A DNA stretch of 48,143 nucleotides from Ruminococcus sp. Lineage in GTDB: Bacteria; Bacillota; Clostridia; Oscillospirales; Ruminococcaceae. Location: assembly GCA_016288815.1 (NCBI GenBank), contig JAEELF010000061.1, forward strand, positions 1 to 48,143. The letters run 5' to 3'. Of the stretch, positions 15,816 to 22,347 are shown one piece after another (within the stretch, counting starts at the first letter, position 1; each line of letters begins with the position of its first letter). The notes beneath the pieces are model-generated. The model was not told where the DNA came from. It searched no databases and was given only the letters and a program-made list of their open reading frames with translations. The translations under genes and the position numbers were made by a program.

Positions 15816-17126
15816 ATGAAAAAACTACTTTCCAAAGCCGCAGCAGTGTGCTGTGCGCTCGCGCTCTCTGCCTGCGGGAGCGGCAGCAAATCCGCTGTCA
15901 CTCCGCCCGACGGAAAACTGGATAAATGCACCCTCCGCTTCTCGTGGTGGGGCGGCGACGACCGCCATGAGGCTACCCTCGAGGCGATAAAGCTCTGGAA
16001 CGAGCTCCACCCGGATATCGGCATAGTCCCCGAGTACGGCGGCTGGGACGGCTGGACGGAGAAGGTCTCAGCACAGGTCAGCGGCGGAACAGAGCCCGAC
16101 GTCATGCAGATAAACTACGACTGGCTCATCACGCTCTCCCCGGACGGGACAGGGTTCTACGACCTCGGCGCGCTCACCGATACACTCGACCTCTCCGGCT
16201 TCGACGAGGATATGCTCTCCTTCGGCAGAGTCAACGGCAGGCTCAATGCAGTGACGGTCTCGGTCAGCGGACGCAGTCTGTTCTACAATTCCGATGTCTA
16301 CGCAAGGCTCGGCGCGGACTACCCCGCAACGTGGGACGAGCTTCTCGCGCTCGGAGGTGATTTCCGCAGTGCTGACATCTACCCGCTCGATCTCGATATC
16401 CAGTCGGGCGGCACCGCGTGGTACCTTGCCGTGGTCTATATCCAGCAGAAAACAGGCAGACAGTTCATCAGCATGGACGGCACCCTCGGCTTCACTGAGG
16501 AGGACATCGCTAACGCTCTGCGCTTCTATAAGGAGCTTGAGGACGCCCACGTTATCCGCACGATACAGACACGCACCGACGAGGACGGCAACGCAGCCCT
16601 CTACCAGTCCGCGGAATTCATCGGCGGCAAGATAGCGGGAGTCCTTGAATGGGGCAGCACAGTCGGGAAGTACGAGGCAGTGCTCGGCGACGGCGTGCTC
16701 GAAGCGGGCCCGCTCCTGACCGACGCCGGCGGCAGCTCGGGCGGCTGGATGATTAAGCCCTCGCTCCTGTACGCAGTCTCCAAGGGGACGAAATACCCCG
16801 ACGAGGCGGCAGCGTTCATCGACTTCCTGCTGAACGACAAGCAGTGCGCGCAGATACTCGGCACGACGAGAGGCATACCCGCCTCGCGCTATGCGGAGGA
16901 GAGCCTTGAGGCAAGCGGAAAGCTCCGCGGTCTCGCACAGGAGAGCGACGAACAGCTCGAGGCAGTCGATACCATGACCGTCAGCCCGTATATGGAGCTT
17001 CCGCGCGTCAAGGAATACTGCAACAGCGCGATCGAGAAGGTCTCCTACGGCACAGCCGGACCCGACGAAGCCGCGCAGGAGCTGAGCAGCTCGATAACGG
17101 AATATCTGGAGAAAATAAAGAAATGA
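15816..17126 (+). CDS. Sugar ABC importer, solute-binding lipoprotein (CUT1 family)
   Basis: A 436-residue extracellular binding protein. The signal peptide ends in a lipobox (ALSACGSGS, Cys about 20), so it is membrane-anchored. The mature part has the family 1 pattern: LRFSWWGGDDRHEATLEAIKLW at its start, GGTEPDVMQINYDW, and the hinge region AVSKGTKYPDEAAAFIDFLLN. The four genes from here to GH105 overlap by ATGA junctions and end with an unsaturated-uronyl hydrolase, so the ligand is probably a pectin or rhamnogalacturonan oligosaccharide. That ligand is inferred from context only. The ribosome site is weak (GAGG 10 bases upstream). Confidence 0.9.
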   Translation: MKKLLSKAAAVCCALALSACGSGSKSAVTPPDGKLDKCTLRFSWWGGDDRHEATLEAIKLWNELHPDIGIVPEYGGWDGWTEKVSAQVSGGTEPDVMQINYDWLITLSPDGTGFYDLGALTDTLDLSGFDEDMLSFGRVNGRLNAVTVSVSGRSLFYNSDVYARLGADYPATWDELLALGGDFRSADIYPLDLDIQSGGTAWYLAVVYIQQKTGRQFISMDGTLGFTEEDIANALRFYKELEDAHVIRTIQTRTDEDGNAALYQSAEFIGGKIAGVLEWGSTVGKYEAVLGDGVLEAGPLLTDAGGSSGGWMIKPSLLYAVSKGTKYPDEAAAFIDFLLNDKQCAQILGTTRGIPASRYAEESLEASGKLRGLAQESDEQLEAVDTMTVSPYMELPRVKEYCNSAIEKVSYGTAGPDEAAQELSSSITEYLEKIKK

Positions 17127-18016
17127 AGAAACACATCTACCGCAATCCCGTCGGCGTGAGCAAGTACACGGGACTGCTGCTGATCCTGCCGTTCGCGGTG
17201 GGAGCAGTGCTGTTCATACTGTACCCCTTCGTGAGTTCATTCATTCTCGGAATGACGGATTACAGCGGAGTCGGCGAGGCTGAATTCACCGGTCTGCGCA
17301 GCTACCGCGATATGCTCGCGGACAGCGATTTCACACAGGCAGCAGGAGTGACTGTCAGGTACGCGCTGATACTCGTCCCGCTGAAGCTGACGGTGTCGCT
17401 GCTCGTGGCGCTGTTGCTGAGCTGCGAGATACGAGGGATGGGCACATTCCGGACGGCTTTCTACATACCGTCGATACTCGGCGCTAACCTTGCGGTAGTG
17501 ATAATGTGGCAGTATCTGTTCAAGTCGTCGGGGCTGGTCAACCAGTTCCTCGGCGTGTTCGGGGTATCGCCGGTGAGCTGGTACGGCGACTCACGCTTTG
17601 CCATGCTGATGATAGTCCTGCTGCGCCTGTGGGAATTCGGCTCGACAATGGTCATATTCCTCACGGCGCTGAACTCCATTCCCCGCGAGTACTACGAAGC
17701 CGCGCGGGTGGACGGCTGCGGGAGGGTGCGGGCGTTCTTCTCGATAACCCTGCCCCAGCTCAGGAGCGTCATATTCATAAACCTCGTAATGCAGACTATC
17801 GCGGCGTTTCAGGAGTTCAACGCACCATTCATGCTCACTGACGGCGGTCCCCTCCGCGGGACCTACACCCTCGGTATGCTGATATATCAGGAGATGTTCC
17901 GCTACAGCAATGTCGGCTACGCCAACGCAGTATCGTGGATGCTCTTTGCAGCGATAGCAGCAGCAGTCGGGCTGATGTTCGTGCTGCTGCGACGCAAAGG
18001 GGAGGACGAACGATGA
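17123..18016 (+). CDS. Sugar ABC importer permease (MalF/UgpA type)
   Basis: A 297-residue inner-membrane permease of the CUT1 family with about six membrane helices. The EAA loop that docks the ATPase is visible as YYEAARVDGCGRVRAFFSITLPQL. The first helix (TGLLLILPFAVGAVLFILYP) and the loop with FTGLRSYRDML are typical. Its ATG overlaps the binding-protein stop by four bases (ATGA), implying translational coupling. No ATPase gene is present in the operon, so a shared MsmK-type ATPase encoded elsewhere is likely, as is usual for CUT1 systems in Firmicutes. Confidence 0.92.
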   Translation: MKKHIYRNPVGVSKYTGLLLILPFAVGAVLFILYPFVSSFILGMTDYSGVGEAEFTGLRSYRDMLADSDFTQAAGVTVRYALILVPLKLTVSLLVALLLSCEIRGMGTFRTAFYIPSILGANLAVVIMWQYLFKSSGLVNQFLGVFGVSPVSWYGDSRFAMLMIVLLRLWEFGSTMVIFLTALNSIPREYYEAARVDGCGRVRAFFSITLPQLRSVIFINLVMQTIAAFQEFNAPFMLTDGGPLRGTYTLGMLIYQEMFRYSNVGYANAVSWMLFAAIAAAVGLMFVLLRRKGEDER

Positions 18017-18840
18017 AAAAGCTCCCCGTATACGCTGTCCTCACGGTGACCGCGCTGCTCATGCTCTACCCTCTGCTGTGGCTGATAGGCGCGTCGTTCA
18101 AGGAGAACAGAGAGATCTACAGCTCGATGTGGTTCATGCCGAGCCGCTTCGACCTCAGCGTCTACCGCAGCGCATGGCGCACCGGCACAGGCTTCACCAT
18201 GGGACATTACTTCCTGAACACATTCAGGGTGATAGTACCGAAGACGATTTTCGCGGCGGTGTCGTCAGTGCTGACGGCATACGGCTTCGCGAGGTTCGAC
18301 TTCCCCCTGAAGAAGCTGTTTTTCGGACTTCTCATGGGCGGTATGTTCATGCCGGCGATAGTCACCGTCATGCCGATGTACCTGCTGTGGAGCCGGCTCG
18401 GGCTCCTCGACACCTATATCCCGCTCACGCTGCCGTCGCTTTTCGCGTGCGAGGGGATGTTCGTGTTCATACTGATACAGTTTTTCAAGGGCGTACCGCG
18501 CGAATTCGACGAAGCCGCGCGCATCGACGGCTGCGGGACGCTCCGCACGCTCGTGTATGTGCTCGTGCCGTGCATACGCCCTGCGATAATATCGGTCGCG
18601 GTGTTCACGTTCCTGTGGACGATGAACGACTTCCTCACGCCGCTCATCATGATAAACTCGACCGAAAAATACACCCTCTCCCTCGCGCTGCGGATATCCG
18701 TGGACAGCACAGGACAGGGCTATGAGGAGCGCAAGGTCATCGCGATGTCGGTCATCGGACTGATACCGTCGATCGCCGTGTTCGCGCTCGCACAGAAAAA
18801 ATTCGTCAGCGGTATCACCGCGGGAGGATTGACCGGATGA
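18013..18840 (+). CDS. Sugar ABC importer permease (MalG type)
   Basis: A 275-residue second permease with about six helices and the EAA motif FDEAARIDGCGTLRTLVYVLVP. It begins with MKKLPVYAVLTVTALLMLYPLLWL. I chose the ATG at 18013, which overlaps the first permease stop and follows GGAGGACGAA; a longer frame from 17935 would lie inside the preceding gene. It forms the membrane channel with the previous gene product. Confidence 0.92.
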   Translation: MKKLPVYAVLTVTALLMLYPLLWLIGASFKENREIYSSMWFMPSRFDLSVYRSAWRTGTGFTMGHYFLNTFRVIVPKTIFAAVSSVLTAYGFARFDFPLKKLFFGLLMGGMFMPAIVTVMPMYLLWSRLGLLDTYIPLTLPSLFACEGMFVFILIQFFKGVPREFDEAARIDGCGTLRTLVYVLVPCIRPAIISVAVFTFLWTMNDFLTPLIMINSTEKYTLSLALRISVDSTGQGYEERKVIAMSVIGLIPSIAVFALAQKKFVSGITAGGLTG

Positions 18841-19955
18841 CAATTATCAAGCAGCTTGGAGTTGCTGCAAAAGCCTATATAGAGGGACTTATCCTGCCCT
18901 CCGACCCGAAACGCCCCCTCTGGAACAGCGAGAGCCGTATCTTCGGGAAGCCTGCAAAGTGGAACTACATCGACAACTGTATGCTCGCGGCGCTGACCAT
19001 GCTCAGTGACCGCACCGGCGACGCGCGGCTGGAGGAGTACGTCCTGCGATTCACGGAGGAGTATGTGGACCCCGCAGGCGGCATACCCACGCTGAATATC
19101 AGCGACCACAACCTCGATAACCTCAACGGCGGGCGCACTCTCATACGCCTTTACAAAACGGCCGGCGACGAGCGATTCCGCACTGCGTATTCGCTTCTCG
19201 CCGACCAGATGGCGGAGCAGCCCAGACTTGACTGCGGCAGCTTCTGGCACAAGGAGATCTACCCGCGCCAGATCTGGCTCGACGGTGCATACATGGCGCT
19301 GCCGTTCATGGCGGAGCTCGGCGGCATGGACGATGACATCAGCCGTCAGCTTGCGAATATCCGTGACATAATGCGCGACAGCTCCACGGGGCTGTACTTC
19401 CACGGCTACGACGAGACCCGTACGCAGTCGTGGGCTGATCTGCAGACCGGTCTCTCCCGCGAATTCTGGCTGCGCTCGATGGGCTGGCTCAGCGCGGGAC
19501 TTGCCGATATCTGCGGCATAGCGGGAACGAGCTCACCCCTCGGACGTCTCTCCGGCGAGATGCTCGACGGCTTGCTTGCCGCACTGACCTCCTGCATGAC
19601 CGATGCCGGAATGCTTCTCCAGCTCCCTGCACGTCCCGAGCTTGGCGGGAACTATCCCGAGACGAGCGGAACTTTGCTTTTTGCCTATTCTGCGCTGAAA
19701 GCAGCGCGTCTGGGCGTCTGCGGGAGCGACTCCGCAAGGGCAGGGGAGACCGCGCTTGCGGCGGTCACGGAGAGGTACATCACCTCCGACGGCGGTGTCC
19801 CGGTGCTGCGGAACATCTGCCTCATGGCAGGACTCGGCGGGTCGCCCTACCGCGACGGCACCGCGCAGTACTACCTCAGCGAGCGCGTGGTCGCGAACGA
19901 CGCAAAGGGCATAGCCCCGCTGCTCATGGCATACGCCGAGCTGCTCAGCAGATGA
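18837..19955 (+). CDS. GH105 unsaturated rhamnogalacturonyl hydrolase (YteR/RhiN type)
   Basis: A 372-residue cytoplasmic hydrolase with an alpha6/alpha6-barrel. It removes the unsaturated uronic acid left by pectin or rhamnogalacturonan lyases. Typical segments are WNYIDNCMLAAL, WHKEIYPRQIWLDGAYMALPF, YFHGYDE with TQSWAD, and SREFWLRSMGWLSAGL; the Asp in WLDG is in the family catalytic position. No signal peptide. The ATG overlaps the permease stop, coupling breakdown to import. Along with the PL1 lyase nearby it supports a pectin-degradation locus. GH88 is the nearest alternative, but the motifs fit GH105 better. Confidence 0.9.
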   Translation: MTIIKQLGVAAKAYIEGLILPSDPKRPLWNSESRIFGKPAKWNYIDNCMLAALTMLSDRTGDARLEEYVLRFTEEYVDPAGGIPTLNISDHNLDNLNGGRTLIRLYKTAGDERFRTAYSLLADQMAEQPRLDCGSFWHKEIYPRQIWLDGAYMALPFMAELGGMDDDISRQLANIRDIMRDSSTGLYFHGYDETRTQSWADLQTGLSREFWLRSMGWLSAGLADICGIAGTSSPLGRLSGEMLDGLLAALTSCMTDAGMLLQLPARPELGGNYPETSGTLLFAYSALKAARLGVCGSDSARAGETALAAVTERYITSDGGVPVLRNICLMAGLGGSPYRDGTAQYYLSERVVANDAKGIAPLLMAYAELLSR

Positions 19956-19959
19956 ACAC

Positions 19960-19996
19960 AAAAAACGGACCGCCCGGGTGATCCCGGACGGTCTTT
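19960..19996. terminator. Bidirectional terminator between GH105 and the serpin gene
   Basis: Stem GACCG-CCGGG paired with CCCGG-CGGTC (one internal mismatch), TGAT loop. The A-run on its left gives a good T tract for the minus-strand serpin transcript; for GH105 the tail is only TTTCT. Confidence 0.8.
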
Positions 19997-20004
19997 CTCA
20001 TTAT

Positions 20005-21426
20005 TCACACAGGGACGTTCACGATACCCACGAACAGCGGAAGTCCGGCAGCGCTCATTATCTCGAAGATGAAAGGCCTGTCGAAAATGAGATCCGCATG
20101 ATCGTCAGGCTGAGCCTCTCCGCAGACATCCATGACAGTCATCGACGATGCCCGACAGCCTTCCTCGTCGATAGTCACCCTCGTGTCCTGCTTCGCCTGC
20201 GACAGGTACAGCCCGTCGGCGTCGTCGGTCAGCGGAGAGAGATCAGCCGTATCAGGGCTGAAAACGTCGCTCACGCCTAACCGGAGCAGCCCATCCCGCA
20301 GGTCGGTATCAGAGGACACATCGAACTTCGGAACAGACAGCGTTACCGTCACATACTTGCCGTTTGTGTAGTCCCACTGGCTCTTCATGAGCTCCCAGAA
20401 CTGTTCGTCGTTCAGCAGGTCGGCGGGGGAGCAGCCCTCGTCAGGGAGTATCAGCTTCATGTGACCGTTGTTCTCGAGCGGCAGGCTGACCGACGAGAAC
20501 CTCTCCCCCCAGCGGTACTCCATGTTCCTTTCGGCGTTCATGAAATTGCACATAACGTCGCTGCCGTCAGCGTGGAATACGGACTGCTCCGTGCTGTCCG
20601 TATTGAACTTATCGACCCATTTGCCGCAGTAATCGACGGTCGAAGCGAGCGTCAGCACCATTTCCGGGTCCATTTCAATGCCGGAGACATAGTCGGTGAG
20701 CAGCCCGCCGGTCTGCTCGTTGAGCCACTCCCGCAGCGCCGAGCTGTAGACCTCATCGGCGGGGTCGCCGGAGTACACAGACGAATAGTAGCTCTCTGCG
20801 ATTTGTCCTACCGTATCCGTCCTGTATGAGCGCGAGCTGTTCGTCCACAGCGACGTCGCAAGGAGGCATTTAGCCATTCCGTCGTCCATGTAGTCAGCCT
20901 GCCATATGGATCTTGAGTGTGCCCGCAGGGACTCGATATCGCTCTGCCCGAGGACGTCGAGTATCTGCTGTCGGGAGCTGCCGTCAGTGATCTCAGCTGT
21001 CACGCCGAGCGCCATATACAGGCTCAGCGGGGAGTAGACCGCGTTCCGGCTTTCCGTGCCGGAGAGGAAGACCTTTGTGCTGTTCACGAAGAAAGTATCG
21101 AACCCGTCACTGTACCCCTCCGGCTGGGTGCGGAGCTCTGTCACTGCCTCAGACCACGCCTTATAATCGCCGTAGTCGTCTCCGTCGGGATATGACGGAA
21201 TCTGTGGGTAGACTGCCGCTGCGAGGACGGTACAGCTCCCCGCGGAACGGTCAGGAGTTTTCCCGAGCTTCGGGTACAGCGTGACCGCACCTGCGATGAC
21301 CGCCGCCGCACACACTCCTCCGAGCATTATCCGCTTTATGCGGCTGTGCTTTTTCTCAGTCAGTTCAGGAACGAGCTCCTCATCGGTCTCGCCGATAACA
21401 TCGAGTAATATATCCCTGTTTTTCAT
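20005..21426 (-). CDS. Membrane-anchored serpin with anti-sigma-like N-terminus
   Basis: A 473-residue protein. Residues 1-32 are a charged cytoplasmic head (MKNRDILLDVIGETDEELVP), then one membrane helix at about 33-52. The rest is a serpin: NAVYSPLSLYMALGVTAEIT, LASTVDYCGKWVDKF, hinge IDEEGCRASSMTV and C-terminal signature DRPFIFEI...PLFVGIVNVP. Serpins inhibit proteases by loop insertion; here the hinge departs from the usual Thr/Ala-rich form (Cys, Arg, Ser, Ser, Met), so inhibition is uncertain. The head and single helix resemble anti-sigma partners of the sigma family encoded directly upstream, and the start overlaps that gene's stop (ATGA). It may be an anti-sigma factor with a serpin sensor, or simply a surface inhibitor protecting cellulosomal enzymes. 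Confidence 0.88.
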   Translation of the reverse strand: MKNRDILLDVIGETDEELVPELTEKKHSRIKRIMLGGVCAAAVIAGAVTLYPKLGKTPDRSAGSCTVLAAAVYPQIPSYPDGDDYGDYKAWSEAVTELRTQPEGYSDGFDTFFVNSTKVFLSGTESRNAVYSPLSLYMALGVTAEITDGSSRQQILDVLGQSDIESLRAHSRSIWQADYMDDGMAKCLLATSLWTNSSRSYRTDTVGQIAESYYSSVYSGDPADEVYSSALREWLNEQTGGLLTDYVSGIEMDPEMVLTLASTVDYCGKWVDKFNTDSTEQSVFHADGSDVMCNFMNAERNMEYRWGERFSSVSLPLENNGHMKLILPDEGCSPADLLNDEQFWELMKSQWDYTNGKYVTVTLSVPKFDVSSDTDLRDGLLRLGVSDVFSPDTADLSPLTDDADGLYLSQAKQDTRVTIDEEGCRASSMTVMDVCGEAQPDDHADLIFDRPFIFEIMSAAGLPLFVGIVNVPV

Positions 21427-21973
21427 ACGCCCACCCCCTCGTTTTGCAGGAAGTCCTTCAGCTTGTCCCTCACGCGCTTCAGTGTCATCTTGACTGCTCC
21501 CTCGGAAATGCCGCTGCGTTGCGCGATCTCAGCGACGGGCATCATGTACCAGTAGCGCAGGAGGAATATCCGCCTGTTCTTTTCGGAGAGCCCCCGCAGG
21601 AAGCTGTTCAGGAGCTCCGCAGCGCGAGCCTGTCCTCAATGGGACATTCCTCCCCGATACACTTCCCGAGCTCCTCGAGGCACAGCGCAGTCTGCCCGCC
21701 GCCGTACTTCTGCGACCTGTTACTGCGGTACCTGTCAATGGCGAGGTTACGGGTTATCCTGCCGAAGAACAGAGCGAGCCGGCTCGGCTTCTGCGGCGGC
21801 ATGGAATCCCACGCGCGCAGCCAAGTGTCGTTGACACATTCAGCGGTATCCTCGGGAGAGTGCAGGATATTGTCCGCAATGGAACTGCAATAGCTGCCGT
21901 ACTTGATCTGGCTCTCCGATACGGCGGAACCGTCCCTTTTCCAGTACAGCTCGATGATGAGGATATCCTCCAT
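21423..21973 (-). pseudogene. ECF-like sigma-70 factor, frameshifted
   Basis: The first part (from ATG 21973, after AGGAGGT) encodes sigma region 2: MEDILIIELYWKRDG, HSPEDTAECVNDTWLRAWDS, FFGRITRNLAIDRYR. In that frame it stops at 21608. The second part continues in another frame with region 4: NSFLRGLSEKNRRIFLLRYW, the helix-turn-helix VAEIAQRSGISEGAVKM, and the end VRDKLKDFLQNEGVGV at 21423. The break is at about 21618-21620, where two extra bases (or one missing) separate DRLAL from ELLNSF; removing two makes the reading match the usual family spacing. No slippery heptamer is seen there, so this is a disabling mutation or a sequence error rather than programmed shifting. The intact form would be about 183 residues, coupled to the serpin. 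Confidence 0.85.
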
Positions 21974-22231
21974 GGTGCACCTCCTTGCCCCTTTACCATA
22001 ATAGACGTGATCCGCCACGCTAAGGTAACGTTTTTCTGAAATTATTATCTCACACTTTTCGCTTGCAGTCAAGTGCGGAAAAAATACACTCTCGCAACAG
22101 ACAGCCCTAATTTTTGTTAAAACACACCAACACTGGCGTATCGGCATATGCATATCTGACACTGACTGTGCGGGAACCGTCCCTATTTTTCAAAAAGTCC
22201 CGAAAAAGCCTGTTTTTGGGGATTTTGTACA

Positions 22232-22260
22232 TTGACATCGCACTCTTTACGATATAATAT
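22232..22260 (+). promoter_or_regulatory. Promoter of the DUF6055-dockerin gene; 374-base intergenic region
   Basis: TTGACA at 22232-22237 is followed by TATAAT at 22253-22258 (15-bp spacer) or TAATAT at 22255-22260 (17 bp). A hairpin in the leader (22290-22314, ACGTGTGC/GCGCACGT with one wobble) lies between promoter and start. The rest of 21974-22231 is AT-rich, upstream of the sigma gene; I see no RNA gene or clear operator in it. Confidence 0.75.
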
Positions 22261-22347
22261 ATAAACAACAGATTAATCTTGCAGGGCATAACGTGTGCAT
22301 AGGCAGCGCACGTTTATATATCAATGAGAAAACAGGGGGAATCCAGA

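Noticed and set aside
21606..21622. Programmed -1 frameshift producing the full sigma factor
   Set aside because: No X-XXY-YYZ slippery heptamer and no evident stimulatory element at the junction; an indel or sequence error explains it better.
22107..22289. 60-codon minus-strand frame upstream of the sigma gene
   Set aside because: It overlaps the promoter of the DUF6055 gene and has no ribosome site or family resemblance.
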